Origin: Bacteroidales bacterium UBA1794
GTDB lineage: Bacteria > Bacteroidota > Bacteroidia > Bacteroidales > Bacteroidaceae
Assembly (NCBI GenBank): GCA_002315435.1
Contig: DCFW01000003.1
Coordinates: 1-64,000 of the forward strand
Length of the DNA: 64,000 bases
Reading direction: 5' to 3'
Below are positions 50,772 through 60,082 of the stretch, one piece after another. A program made the position numbers and the translations under genes. Numbering within the stretch: the first letter of the stretch is position 1; the number at the start of each line of letters is the position of its first letter. Below the pieces are notes generated by a model. That model worked only from the letters and a program-made list of their open reading frames with translations. It did not search any database and had not been told where the DNA came from.

Positions 50772-52679
50772 TTATATTGAAACTTTTAGTTTCCCGTTTT
50801 CTATGATTATTTTTCCACTTTCCATTTCGCTGTGTAACACCTCTGCGAGTTTACCCGTAGGGAGATGTAATTGTTCTGCCAGTTCCGGAGGGGTTATGCT
50901 TTCTGTATCTTTCAGTAGTTCGTATATTTTCTGTGCTATTTCTTCTTTTTCATCGCTATTCAGCCCCTTCTTCCGTCTACTAATACATACATCGCATTGG
51001 TTGCAATTATGTTCATTCTTTTCTCCAAAGTATCTAAGTAGCATCCGACTTCGACAAACCGTGTCGCTGGTCATATATTGGATCATTGAATTTATACGCT
51101 CTTCATAACGCACTTTGCGTTCTTCATATACCGCTTTGGGGATTTTTATTCTGTTGGTTTCATCACGGTCTCGCGTATATATAATATAAGGTGTCTTTTT
51201 GCGTGGAATATAATCGATGATTCTTCGTTTGGATAGCATCATTAGCAATTCATAGATTCGTAGACGAGAAGTATGAATCTTTCTGGCAAGTAATTCCTCG
51301 CTGATGAATGCATAATCTACAAATACTCCCGTATATGAGCGTAAGATGAGATTTAGAAGAGTTTCTGCTTCTGTACCAAATTCATGCATTCTGTATAGTT
51401 CTTCTCTGTTTACAGTGAAGATCAAACGGGAAGCATTGTCCTGTTCTTCTATGAATTCAATATATCCGCATTGATCCAATATTTTGAGAGCAGCAGTAGC
51501 CGGAACAGGGTAATGTTTGAAGACTCTGCAAAATTCATCAATGTTGAATTCAAACACACGTCCTTCGCCATATCCCATAGCCACTTGCAGAAAGTAGCAG
51601 AGGTGCTCATAGACATTCCGGATATAGTCTTTTTCAGGAAAAGTATCTGTTATTCTTCGTTTTAATGTCACTGGATCATGCCCTGTGTAAAGCAATACGG
51701 CATAAGCTTTTTCTCCATCTCTTCCTGCACGTCCTGCTTCTTGAAAATAAGCTTCAGGCGAATCGGGAGTATCTATATGTATGACTAATCGGACGTCCGG
51801 CTTGTCAATACCCATGCCGAAAGCATTTGTTGCAACAATCACCCTCGTTTCGTCAGACTGCCATTCCTTTTGTCTTTTATCTTTCTCCAGATTACTTAAT
51901 CCGGCATGGTAAAAGGAAGCCGTTATATTATGCTTTATAAGCATAGCAGCTATTTCTTTGGTTTTTAACCTGCTGCGAGTGTACACAATAGCTGATCCCG
52001 CAACAGATTCCAGTATATGGATCAGTTCATCAGGCTTATTATCTGTGTAACGCACAATGTAAGCGATGTTCTCACGTTCAAAACTCATCCTGAAAACATT
52101 CTCTTCCTTGAAGTGAAGTTTTTCCTGAATGTCTTTTACAACTGCCGGTGTTGCTGTCGCTGTGAGTGCGAGAACTGGAATACCAGGTAACAATTCTCTT
52201 ATTTGAGCAATGTTCAGATAAGCAGGTCTGAAGTCGTATCCCCATTGTGATATACAGTGGCTTTCGTCGACTGCAATCATTGAAACGTTCATCGCTTTAA
52301 CTTTCGATATGAACAGATCAGAGCTTAAACGTTCTGGTGATATATATAAAAACTTGTAATCTCCAAAAATACAATTTTCAAGCGCTGTGATGATTTCACG
52401 ATGAGACATACCTGAATATATGCCAGCTGCTTTTATGCCTCGATCCTTTAGATTTTGAACCTGATCTTTCATTAAGGCAATTAATGGTGAAATTACCAAA
52501 CAGATTCCTTCTTGTGCTAAAGCCGGTATCTGAAATGTAATAGATTTACCTCCGCCCGTAGGCATCAGTCCTAATGTATCTTTTCCACTTCCGATACTTT
52601 CAATGATGTCTTTTTGTATACCTCTAAAGGCATCATATCCCCAATATTCTTTTAGTATTTCCAGGTAATCCCGTGTCAT
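50772..52679 (-). CDS. recQ: ATP-dependent DNA helicase RecQ
   Basis: A 635-aa 3'-to-5' helicase. Motif 0 (YDAFRGIQ), Walker A PTGGGKS at 40-46, DESHCISQWGYDFR (motif II plus aromatic-rich loop) and QEAGRAGRDG (motif VI) are present. An RQC zinc site (CRSRMLLRYFGEKNEHNCNQCDVC) follows. The C-terminus has a short helix-turn-helix-like domain rather than a clear HRDC. It overlaps recJ by 4 nt (ATGA), so the two are translationally coupled, which fits their shared RecF-pathway roles. Confidence 0.96.
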   Translation of the reverse strand: MTRDYLEILKEYWGYDAFRGIQKDIIESIGSGKDTLGLMPTGGGKSITFQIPALAQEGICLVISPLIALMKDQVQNLKDRGIKAAGIYSGMSHREIITALENCIFGDYKFLYISPERLSSDLFISKVKAMNVSMIAVDESHCISQWGYDFRPAYLNIAQIRELLPGIPVLALTATATPAVVKDIQEKLHFKEENVFRMSFERENIAYIVRYTDNKPDELIHILESVAGSAIVYTRSRLKTKEIAAMLIKHNITASFYHAGLSNLEKDKRQKEWQSDETRVIVATNAFGMGIDKPDVRLVIHIDTPDSPEAYFQEAGRAGRDGEKAYAVLLYTGHDPVTLKRRITDTFPEKDYIRNVYEHLCYFLQVAMGYGEGRVFEFNIDEFCRVFKHYPVPATAALKILDQCGYIEFIEEQDNASRLIFTVNREELYRMHEFGTEAETLLNLILRSYTGVFVDYAFISEELLARKIHTSRLRIYELLMMLSKRRIIDYIPRKKTPYIIYTRDRDETNRIKIPKAVYEERKVRYEERINSMIQYMTSDTVCRSRMLLRYFGEKNEHNCNQCDVCISRRKKGLNSDEKEEIAQKIYELLKDTESITPPELAEQLHLPTGKLAEVLHSEMESGKIIIENGKLKVSI

Positions 52680-54409
52680 GCTTCAGGTTCATCCTTTGAT
52701 TTTTCAATGTCTTCAATGAGCAATTGTAGCTCACCGCGTTTATGTGTATTTTCTTCAATGGAATAGCAAATGTCGAATGATTGTTTTGTCTTGATAAATT
52801 TAAATGATTCACTTTGTCCGAAAGCAATTCCATTCATCACGTTGCTTGACTGGCTGTCTACCAATTCCATCTTTATATGTTCTTGCTCACGGCCTACTAC
52901 TTTGCTTGTACCATAGTCATACACATTACTTGTACCAAATATAGGTTTTAAGTTTTGCGGTCCAAAGGGATTGAACATCTTTAGATCATGATAAAACTTT
53001 TGAGTAATATCACCAAACTTAATTTCTGCATCAATCTTTATCTTAGGGTTGCGTTGCTCTTCATCAATATGTGTGGTCACATAATTTTCGAATCTTGTGC
53101 TGAATTCTTCTACGTTCTCAGATTTTAGTGATAGTCCAGCCGCATAAGTGTGTCCGCCAAAGTTTTCCAGTAAATCACGACAGCTTTCTATGGCTTTGTA
53201 AACATCAAAACCAATAATAGAACGAGCTGATCCGGAAACCAGTCCATTGGCATCCGTAAGTACCACAGCCGGACGATAATAGACTTCTGTCAGACGAGAA
53301 GCCACGATGCCAATAACTCCACGATGCCAGTCCTTGTTGTATAATACAATTGAGTTCTTATTTCCTATTTTGTGAATTGCTTCCACTTGCTGATTGGCTT
53401 CTTCCGTCATGTTTTTGTCCAAGTCCTTTCTTTGTTCATTATATTCATTAATTTGGTTGGCCAAATTAAGAGCATGAACAAAATCCTTCTCCACCAATAA
53501 ATCTACAGCTTCTTTACCGTTTTGTATACGTCCCGAAGCATTTATCCGTGGTCCGATCTTAAACATGATGTCACTCATTGTAAGCTCTTTTTCATTGAGT
53601 GCACAAACATCAATAATGGCTTTTAAGCCGATACTTGGGTTTGAATTAAGTTGTCGCAATCCGTAGAATGCCAATATGCGATTTTCTCCCATTATTGGTA
53701 CTATGTCGGAAGCTATACTTACAGCCGTTAGGTCTAGTAAAGGCAATAGTTGATAGAATTCAATATTATTATTTATGGCAAAAGCCTGCATAAACTTGAA
53801 TCCTACTCCACATCCGGATAGATCAGTGTAAGGGTATGTGTTATCATGTCTTTTTGCATTCAAAATAGCCACGGCGCATGGTAATATATCATCCGGTACA
53901 TGGTGATCACAAATAATAAAATCAATATCCAATGATTTTGCGTAGGCTATTTCTTCTATAGCTTTAATACCGCAATCAAGAATAATGATCAACTTCACAT
54001 CTGTGCTTTTAGCATAGTCAATACCCTTTTTCGATACTCCATAGCCTTCTTCATATCTATCAGGTATGTAGTAGTCGATATTTGAGTAGAATTGCAACAA
54101 AAACTTATACACCAATGCTACTGCTGTAGTGCCATCCACATCATAATCGCCATAAATCATAATCCGTTCCTTGCGTCCCAATGCCATGTTTAGTCTTTCA
54201 ACCGCTATATCCATGTCTTTCATTAGGAAAGGATCATGAAGATCTCTTAATTGCGGATGAAAGAATTTCTGGGCTTGAATTGGGTCATGGATTCCTCTTT
54301 CTACTAGTAGATTGGCTAGGATTGGGCTGATTTTTAGCTTTTCGGCTAATTGCTCGGCATCCTCAACTTGTTTGTATGTAGGTGTTTGATAATTCCATAT
54401 ATGATCCAT
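52676..54409 (-). CDS. recJ: Single-stranded-DNA exonuclease RecJ
   Basis: A 577-aa DHH-family 5'-to-3' exonuclease. DYDVDGTTAV, LDCGIKAIEE, ICDHHVPDD (DHH), RINASGRIQNG and the DHHA1 motif GGHTYAAGLSL supply the metal-binding core; a C-terminal OB-like domain follows. First gene of recJ-recQ. Confidence 0.96.
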   Translation of the reverse strand: MDHIWNYQTPTYKQVEDAEQLAEKLKISPILANLLVERGIHDPIQAQKFFHPQLRDLHDPFLMKDMDIAVERLNMALGRKERIMIYGDYDVDGTTAVALVYKFLLQFYSNIDYYIPDRYEEGYGVSKKGIDYAKSTDVKLIIILDCGIKAIEEIAYAKSLDIDFIICDHHVPDDILPCAVAILNAKRHDNTYPYTDLSGCGVGFKFMQAFAINNNIEFYQLLPLLDLTAVSIASDIVPIMGENRILAFYGLRQLNSNPSIGLKAIIDVCALNEKELTMSDIMFKIGPRINASGRIQNGKEAVDLLVEKDFVHALNLANQINEYNEQRKDLDKNMTEEANQQVEAIHKIGNKNSIVLYNKDWHRGVIGIVASRLTEVYYRPAVVLTDANGLVSGSARSIIGFDVYKAIESCRDLLENFGGHTYAAGLSLKSENVEEFSTRFENYVTTHIDEEQRNPKIKIDAEIKFGDITQKFYHDLKMFNPFGPQNLKPIFGTSNVYDYGTSKVVGREQEHIKMELVDSQSSNVMNGIAFGQSESFKFIKTKQSFDICYSIEENTHKRGELQLLIEDIEKSKDEPEA

Positions 54410-54646
54410 TATATATTGTTTTTTTTTGTCATATTTCGATGTATCGTCATTATTAGGCGGTACATGGTCACAACGCAGGGGTTGTTTACGCCGTAAAGTT
54501 AGATAAAAAAAACGACCTTTACTTGTTTCTTTATAAATATTTTAGGCTTGATATTACCATCCATAATTGTGTAACCGGACAAAACTCTGATCGTGGATTT
54601 GTTTCACTTTTTGAGTTATTTACATACTTCTTCCGAAATAATTATG

Positions 54647-54654
54647 TACTTTTG
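54647..54654 (+). promoter_or_regulatory. -7 element of the nucleotidyltransferase gene
   Basis: TACTTTTG followed by C, 37 nt before the ATG at 54692. The -7 lies inside the longer possible frame, which supports the downstream start. Confidence 0.6.
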
Positions 54655-54691
54655 CCTGCATAATCATAATCAAAATCTAATTAAAAAGAGA

Positions 54692-55594
54692 ATGAAACCA
54701 ACATTATTTGTATTGGCTGCCGGAATGGGTAGCCGTTATGGAGGATTAAAGCAGTTGGACGGTCTGGGTCCTAATGGGGAGACCATCATGGATTATTCTA
54801 TTTTCGATGCTATTCGTGGTGGATTTGGCAAGGTAGTATTTGTGATTCGCAAAGATTTCGAAGACGATTTCCGTGCGAAAATCTTAAGCAAGTATGAAAA
54901 CCACATTCCTACAGCTGTAGTATTTCAAGGCTTAAATGATCTTCCTGAAGGATTTACCTGTCCGGCTGATCGTAAAAAACCTTGGGGAACCAACCATGCC
55001 GTGCTTATGGGAAAGGATGTTATCAATGAGCCGTTTGCGGTGATAAATAGCGATGACTTTTATGGTCGTGACAGTTTTGCTGTTATTGGCAGTGCCCTTA
55101 GTAAAATGGAAGGTAAAAAGAATGAATATTGCATGGTAGGCTATCGTGTAGGAAATACTCTTAGCGAAAGCGGTTCTGTTGCGCGTGGTATTTGTAGCAA
55201 GGATGATAATGAAAATCTGACTACAGTAGTAGAGCGTACTGAAATTATGCGTGTGAATGGTCCTGTTAGTTATAAAGATGAGAGCGGTGAATGGGTTGCT
55301 ATTGATGACAATACTCCTGTTTCAATGAACATGTGGGGCTTCACACCTGATTATTTCCAATATTCTGAAGACTATTTTAAGAACTTCCTCAAAGAGAATA
55401 TAGATAAACCTAAGGCTGAATATTTCATTCCGTTGATGGTGAATAAATTGATCAATGAAGATACCGTCAGTGTAAAAGTTCTTGATACTACTGCGAAATG
55501 GTTTGGCGTAACTTATGCTGCCGATCGTCAGTCTGTAGTGGATAAAATTAAAATATTAGTTGATGCCGGAGAATATCCTGCTAAGTTATTTTGA
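54692..55594 (+). CDS. Sugar-phosphate nucleotidyltransferase family protein
   Basis: A 300-aa protein of the NTP-transferase fold. LFVLAAGMGSRYGGLKQLDGLGPNGETIMDYSI is the nucleotide-binding signature (GxGSRxGGxKQL), and FAVINSDDFYGRDSF carries the metal-binding Asp pair. These enzymes activate sugar phosphates as NDP-sugars. The substrate is unclear and no partner gene is adjacent. The frame opens at 54593, but a -7 at 54647 makes 54692 the start. Confidence 0.88.
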   Translation: MKPTLFVLAAGMGSRYGGLKQLDGLGPNGETIMDYSIFDAIRGGFGKVVFVIRKDFEDDFRAKILSKYENHIPTAVVFQGLNDLPEGFTCPADRKKPWGTNHAVLMGKDVINEPFAVINSDDFYGRDSFAVIGSALSKMEGKKNEYCMVGYRVGNTLSESGSVARGICSKDDNENLTTVVERTEIMRVNGPVSYKDESGEWVAIDDNTPVSMNMWGFTPDYFQYSEDYFKNFLKENIDKPKAEYFIPLMVNKLINEDTVSVKVLDTTAKWFGVTYAADRQSVVDKIKILVDAGEYPAKLF

Positions 55595-55623
55595 TCAACA
55601 TTGTGTGTTGTAATTATAAGTTT

Positions 55624-55653
55624 AAACCTCGGTTGTACGTACAACCGAGGTTT
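55624..55653 (+). terminator. Terminator, 30-bp perfect palindrome
   Basis: AAACCTCGGTTGTAC and its exact reverse complement, followed by more T's; it ends the nucleotidyltransferase transcript. Confidence 0.9.
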
Positions 55654-55700
55654 TTTTATTTAAATGTCCTGAATCATTTTTATGTGTTTTAAAAAAAAAG

Positions 55701-55708
55701 TATATTTG
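55701..55708 (+). promoter_or_regulatory. -7 element of the UpxY gene
   Basis: TATATTTG followed by C, 29 nt before the ATG. I looked for inverted repeats of an invertible capsule promoter around it and saw none. Confidence 0.55.
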
Positions 55709-55737
55709 CAAAGATTAAAGTCCCATACTAGTAGAGA

Positions 55738-56265
55738 ATGGAAAATCAAGATATGGAAAAAATATGCTGGTATGTAGCAAAAATACATGCACAGTCAGGC
55801 AAGAAAATAAAGAAAGAACTAATAGATTTGGATGTGGAATGCTTTCTTCCATATCGTAGCGTCATAGTGGAAGTTAATGGACGAAAAGTAAAAAAAGAAA
55901 AGCCTTTAGTTCTCAATTATCTTTTTTTACATGCCTCGAAGAAGCTATGTTTTCACTTAGCCAATGATAAAGGCATTAAGTTGATTTTTATACGTAATGT
56001 TGAAACTCATCAATTGCTAGCGGTGCCGGACAAGCAGATGCAAGATTTTATGTTTCTTGTTGATTTCTCGGAAGAAGCCGTGAAAATAGACAATAATGCT
56101 CACCTTAAGCGTGGCGATAGAGTGCGCGTTATTAAAGGCGAGTTTGCCGGCATTGAGGGTGAACTGGTAAGGATACAAGGACATAAAAGAGTAGTGGTTC
56201 GCCTTGAAGGACTTTTCTCACTTGTCACTACCTATATTCCAAGCAATTTTCTGGAAACATTATAA
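55738..56265 (+). CDS. UpxY-family transcription antiterminator (NusG paralogue), stand-alone
   Basis: A 175-aa NusG-like protein: an NGN domain (CWYVAKIHAQSGKKIKKELIDLDVECFLPYR) and a C-terminal KOW motif (LKRGDRVRVIKGEFAGIEGELVRIQGHKRVVVRLEGL). UpxY proteins normally open capsule loci and prevent premature termination in their own leader. Here no glycan genes follow; instead a 366-codon secreted-protein gene comes 173 bp later. Either the capsule locus was lost or this UpxY serves the secreted protein. Confidence 0.88.
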   Translation: MENQDMEKICWYVAKIHAQSGKKIKKELIDLDVECFLPYRSVIVEVNGRKVKKEKPLVLNYLFLHASKKLCFHLANDKGIKLIFIRNVETHQLLAVPDKQMQDFMFLVDFSEEAVKIDNNAHLKRGDRVRVIKGEFAGIEGELVRIQGHKRVVVRLEGLFSLVTTYIPSNFLETL

Positions 56266-56438
56266 ATATCGTATAGATAAGGGTATATAAGAACATTCAT
56301 TTTGATATTTTAATTTTGAGTTTCTTGATGGATAATTTTAGTTTCAAAATAGCCAATAGATATATTGGAGGAAAAGATTATTTTCGCATCGATTATTGAC
56401 GCAAAGGTGGTTGGTGATCTTTGTTAAAAGACCAAAGT

Positions 56439-57521
56439 ATGAAATTGATAAATAATAATAAGTTATTGCTCTTCGTTTTATTCTGTGTTTGTTTTTCTTC
56501 TGCGATTGTTGCTCAGGAGAAACAGATAAAGATAAAATATCCTAAGGGATTTTTTGAGCATATGAATGAAATAAAGTCTCGTAAAAATAATAAAAAACAA
56601 ACTCAAACGACTAAAAGTAATCAATCAGTAAAGTTAACGAAGGATTCTAATTCCGGTACATATGATATTCACGAACTCACGGATGAATTATTGAAAAAGT
56701 CAATTAAACGTGATACAGATATTATTCGTCCGTTGCTGGGTATATCTGCATTTCAGGGATTTTATGAAGGATCCCATAAAAAAGATGAAAGGATTACGGC
56801 AGATTGGAGATGGCTTGTACCGAAGGATTTCTTGAAAAATATGCCGCCTCCTGGGCGTATCAGTGCTAAAAATTACATGCTTGTAGGAGTAGGACCCGGT
56901 GCTTTAGGAAAGTTTGGTCCACAGAACAATATGCGTTTCGGTATGATGGGCGGTAATGTAAATTTCGGTACCAATTGTTCAATAGAAAGTTTATTGCAGT
57001 ATGTTTTTTGGCATAAGAGAAAAGCTAAAGATCATTGGAGTAATTATGCCAGCATTCCTGATTCAGTATTGAAAAATATCACCACAGATATGCCTGATAG
57101 TTTGGTACGCTTACAGATGATATCTGCTAGTGAGATAAAATCATTAGTTAAAGGTGATGACAAGAAGTATAAAATAATTTACATTATTTGCGAAGGTGAT
57201 AAAAAGCAAAGTGATAATTTAAAGCTTATTCGTTCATATGTTGATAATCATAAGGACAGATTTTGTTTGGTGCCTCTTTCTGATATAAATAACTTATCGA
57301 CAGCAGCCCTTTGCCTTAAGCGGAGTGGTTATTTTGAGCAAGCTTATGTTGTTAATAGATCTGAAGGATTGGTTCGAGTGTTATGTAAAATGGCAAGTTG
57401 GAATAATGAGAAAGATGGACCCTCTCTATTTATCGTTGATGATCATAATAAGGTTGTAGATGTGGAGACTGATAAATCATTCCAACTAAAATGCCTGGAA
57501 TCAATTACACCACTTAAATGA
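56439..57521 (+). CDS. Exported protein of unknown function downstream of UpxY
   Basis: A 360-aa protein from ATG at 56439 (the frame opens at 56421), with a signal peptide (cleavage after IVA-QE), a Lys/Asn/Thr-rich basic linker (about 25-65), and a mature domain with PGRISAKNYMLVGVGPGALGKFGPQNNMRFGMMGGNVNFGTN, plus a later Rossmann-like segment YKIIYIICEGDKKQSDNLKLIRSYVDNH. I recognise no family. The leader between UpxY and this gene has SD-like GGAGG at about 56371 and a small hairpin CTTTG/CAAAG near the start. Confidence 0.6.
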   Translation: MKLINNNKLLLFVLFCVCFSSAIVAQEKQIKIKYPKGFFEHMNEIKSRKNNKKQTQTTKSNQSVKLTKDSNSGTYDIHELTDELLKKSIKRDTDIIRPLLGISAFQGFYEGSHKKDERITADWRWLVPKDFLKNMPPPGRISAKNYMLVGVGPGALGKFGPQNNMRFGMMGGNVNFGTNCSIESLLQYVFWHKRKAKDHWSNYASIPDSVLKNITTDMPDSLVRLQMISASEIKSLVKGDDKKYKIIYIICEGDKKQSDNLKLIRSYVDNHKDRFCLVPLSDINNLSTAALCLKRSGYFEQAYVVNRSEGLVRVLCKMASWNNEKDGPSLFIVDDHNKVVDVETDKSFQLKCLESITPLK

Positions 57522-58409
57522 TTATCCAATGTCAGTTTTGTTTATTGGGCATCCTTTTTTGAATTCAGAAGGAAGTATTCCAGTATGCTTCTTGAAAAAC
57601 TTTGTTATAGCAGCTTGATCAGAGAAGGACATTTTATCAGCAATTTGTTGTAAGCTCATGTTTTTTTCCTTTAACAAGCCCATAATCTCAAATATAAGAT
57701 ATTCATTTATCCAATAGTGAACCGTACGTCCTGTTGCGTATTTGACAATGCGAGCCAGATACTGATTGCTGACTCTAAGTTTATTGGCATAGAAACCAAC
57801 ACAATGCTTCACTTTTCCATCGCTCACCAGTATATGAGTAAACTGCATAGCCAAATAATCTTTGTTACCAAGGCTGGAGTTTTCTTGTGGAAACTTTTCT
57901 CTTACAATGATATTACTATATTCGAGCAATAAGGTCGAAAATTCATTAACTAAGATCTCTTTTTGGTAAATGTTTTTGTTATCATTTAGTGCCTCTTTTA
58001 TTCTATGTACCTGAATTAGAAGCAAATCAATCCATGTATTTTCTAGATATAAAATAGGATCAATCTTAATCTTTGCTACATATGAAATAGGGAAAGGCAT
58101 TTTTGATTTAAATATTTCCATGAAGAATACATGGCTGTAAAATAGATGAAACGCTGACACACTATTGGGTACTGAAACAAATTCTAGTTGATAGGAATCT
58201 AAAACGTCAATGATGCAACTCTTATTGATTCGTATAATAGAGTTGTTTACTTTTATCACTAATTCTTCATGGAGTATTTTCACAAATAGCAGTGAATGCA
58301 TATTTGTGAACACGGTGGGATTAGCTTTTAGGAACCTATCATCTACTTTCCATAATGAAACTTCCCCTTTATAACTGTATACTTTCTCAAAATCAAAGAA
58401 ACTTGTCAT
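57522..58409 (-). CDS. AraC-family transcriptional regulator
   Basis: A 295-aa regulator. The C-terminal double helix-turn-helix (YANKLRVSNQYLARIVKYATGRTVHYWINEYLI, then SLQQIADKMSFSDQAAITKFFKKHTGILPSEFKK) is classic AraC/XylS. The N-terminal 180 residues form a sensor domain without a recognisable ligand motif. No obvious metabolic neighbour. It is convergent with the secreted-protein gene, whose stop is directly adjacent. Confidence 0.92.
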   Translation of the reverse strand: MTSFFDFEKVYSYKGEVSLWKVDDRFLKANPTVFTNMHSLLFVKILHEELVIKVNNSIIRINKSCIIDVLDSYQLEFVSVPNSVSAFHLFYSHVFFMEIFKSKMPFPISYVAKIKIDPILYLENTWIDLLLIQVHRIKEALNDNKNIYQKEILVNEFSTLLLEYSNIIVREKFPQENSSLGNKDYLAMQFTHILVSDGKVKHCVGFYANKLRVSNQYLARIVKYATGRTVHYWINEYLIFEIMGLLKEKNMSLQQIADKMSFSDQAAITKFFKKHTGILPSEFKKGCPINKTDIG

Positions 58410-58432
58410 CTATTTGTGTTGTTGCTACTATG

Positions 58433-58440
58433 CAAAAATA
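58433..58440 (-). promoter_or_regulatory. -7 element of the AraC-family gene
   Basis: TATTTTTG followed by C on the minus strand, 23 nt before the ATG. Confidence 0.6.
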
Positions 58441-58822
58441 CTCAATAAAATGTTATGAGCTTTTCCAAATATAAGAATGAAGTTATTGTCTATACGTAGT
58501 GTGCAAAGATTTCTACTAATATGTGTACTTAGTGTATTCTATTCAATGTTTTAAATATTGTGATTATAATGCGTAAAATGGCGTATCCTTAAAACTATTT
58601 TAAGCTTTTGTTTCAAATAGTTGGTGATGGTCGTCTGATTTGGTAGAAGGCTATATTTGCCAAACAATTTTCGAAAATTGATTTAATCGGTGCGGCATTT
58701 TTGTGTTTTTAGTTGCAGGGTATCTTCTTTGAAATGTTAAAACTGTTAGCATGCCACGCCTAAAAGCGAGGTCGGTAATTACTTTTTTGGATAGGGTGGT
58801 GGGGAGGGGAAAAATCCGTGAC

Positions 58823-58843
58823 ATCCGCACTGTTTGTGCGGAT
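58823..58843 (+). other. Stable 8-bp hairpin in non-coding DNA
   Basis: ATCCGCAC-TGTTT-GTGCGGAT, a perfect GC-rich stem with a 5-nt loop, followed by ATTAGG rather than a T-run. It lies about 160 nt after a possible -7 (TATATTTG at 58652-58659), so it could be part of a small RNA. Confidence 0.35.
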
Positions 58844-59132
58844 ATTAGGTTCTAAACTAATGAATATTAGTCCGAAATCTATTTATCTCCGAAAAAGCTG
58901 ATAACCGTTGCTTGAATCACGTTGTGCGAGTCTTTAACCCTATCTCTTTTTCCTGTCATCGTCATTTTTTTACCCTCGTTTTCGCGGTATGCTGTCGGCT
59001 GGTTCTTTGCGCAAGCCCGGCACGAATGTACAAGCCATTCGTGGTGGGTAAAGTGGCATTGTCGTGAGAGCGTTAGGCACGCGGCATGAAATATTCAGCG
59101 GATATTTCTAAAATAGTTGATGAAATGTTTTC

Positions 59133-59152
59133 AGATTATAAATTTATAATCT
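59133..59152 (+). promoter_or_regulatory. 20-bp perfect palindrome before the DUF2442-HTH gene
   Basis: AGATTATAAATTTATAATCT equals its own reverse complement and ends 37 nt before the ATG. A dimeric HTH protein such as the product of the next gene is the likely ligand. Confidence 0.6.
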
Positions 59153-59189
59153 ATAATTGCGTTGTAATTAATCAAGCGGTAAGAAAAAT

Positions 59190-59591
59190 ATGATAGTAAG
59201 AGAAATATGGTTTGCAGATGATCGTATTTACATCGAGACAGATGATGGGCATACTTTGTGGCAAAGTCTTTTGTATTATCAAAGACTAAAAAATGCAACA
59301 GATAAAGAGCGCACTATCTTTGAATTGGGTGCATTCGGCATCCATTGGGATTATATTGACGAAGATATTTCCTATGAAAGCTTTGAATATCCTAATCCTG
59401 AGCCTGTTGGAATATCTAAGATATTTCTTACCCATACTGAATTGAATGCATCAGCTATTGCACGCCGTTTAGGTATGAAACAAAGTTTGTTGACACAATA
59501 TATAAACGGCACAATGAAACCGTCAAAAATATGTGAAACACAAATAGTTGATGTTATAAAGCAGATTGGCCAAGAATTAGCATCTGTATAA
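59190..59591 (+). CDS. DUF2442 and helix-turn-helix protein
   Basis: A 133-aa protein. Residues 1-70 (REIWFADDRIYIETDDGHTLWQSLLYYQRL, ATDKERTIFELGAFGIHW) match the DUF2442 layout, and 85-130 (ELNASAIARRLGMKQSLLTQYINGTMKPSKICETQI) is an XRE-like HTH. DUF2442-HTH proteins often act as antitoxin-like regulators next to a toxin gene, but no toxin gene of the usual small size is adjacent. It lies 310 bp from the 3' end of tRNA-Ser. Confidence 0.78.
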   Translation: MIVREIWFADDRIYIETDDGHTLWQSLLYYQRLKNATDKERTIFELGAFGIHWDYIDEDISYESFEYPNPEPVGISKIFLTHTELNASAIARRLGMKQSLLTQYINGTMKPSKICETQIVDVIKQIGQELASV

Positions 59592-59900
59592 TTCATACTA
59601 CAAATGATCTGAAAACATTCTAAAGGGAAAGCTTTAAGAAAAATTTATCAAAGGCGGTTGATAAAGTCGCCTTCTTTATCAGATGACAATATTGAGATAA
59701 GCCCGAATAAGCTTATTTAAATATACAAGATTTTACATCTTTAAAGGGCGTGATGTCGTGAGATATTACGCTCTTGCCTTTTTACCATAGCCATGATTCA
59801 TTTAGATTTGAACAAAAATCAAATGAATTTTGTCCAAGATTTGTCCGACCCCCTTAAATGAACGAAGCGCAAATAACTCTGATAGAATTATTTACGCTTG
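59592..59900 (+). other. Stretch between the DUF2442-HTH gene and tRNA-Ser
   Basis: It holds two hairpins: AAGGCG/CGCCTT (59651-59673) followed by CTTTA, and the stronger AAGGGCGTGAT with ATTACGCTCTT (59744-59775). No gene is supported. Confidence 0.6.
59744..59780 (+). terminator. Terminator-like hairpin with GU pairs
   Basis: AAGGGCGTGAT (59744-59754) pairs with ATTACGCTCTT (59765-59775) using two G-U pairs, followed by GCCTTTTT. Confidence 0.6.
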
Positions 59901-59987
59901 CGGAAGCTGCGAGATTCGAACTCGCGGAACGAGAACTCGTTCGGCAGTTTAGCAAACTGCTGGTTTCAGCCACTCACCCAAACTTCC
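59901..59987 (-). tRNA. tRNA-Ser (anticodon GCU)
   Basis: An 87-nt class II tRNA on the minus strand. Acceptor GGAAGTT pairs with AGCTTCC, with G as discriminator; the anticodon stem GCAGT/ACTGC encloses the loop TTGCTAA with anticodon GCT at 59951-59953. A long variable arm and the TTCGAATC T-loop follow. CCA is not encoded. It reads AGC and AGU codons. Confidence 0.95.
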
Positions 59988-60082
59988 TTGATGGCTGTCA
60001 TTTCCTTTGAAATGCGGTGCAAAGATATGTTCTTCTTTTGAATTATCCAAATCTTTGCATCGCTTTTTTTTAATAAAGTTGT

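Larger units (their letters stand above)
58410..59189. other. Gene-free 780-bp stretch with a GC-richer segment
   Basis: It includes the AraC-gene -7 element, a 16-bp palindrome CAATTTTCGAAAATTG (58665-58680), a stable hairpin ATCCGCAC-TGTTT-GTGCGGAT (58823-58843), a visibly GC-richer block at about 58975-59100 and a 20-bp palindrome (59133-59152). It has no supported gene. The GC-rich block reads unlike its surroundings and may be a remnant of a mobile element. Confidence 0.5.

Noticed and set aside
55600..55737. Invertible capsule promoter before UpxY
   Set aside because: No pair of inverted repeats at a suitable distance could be found.
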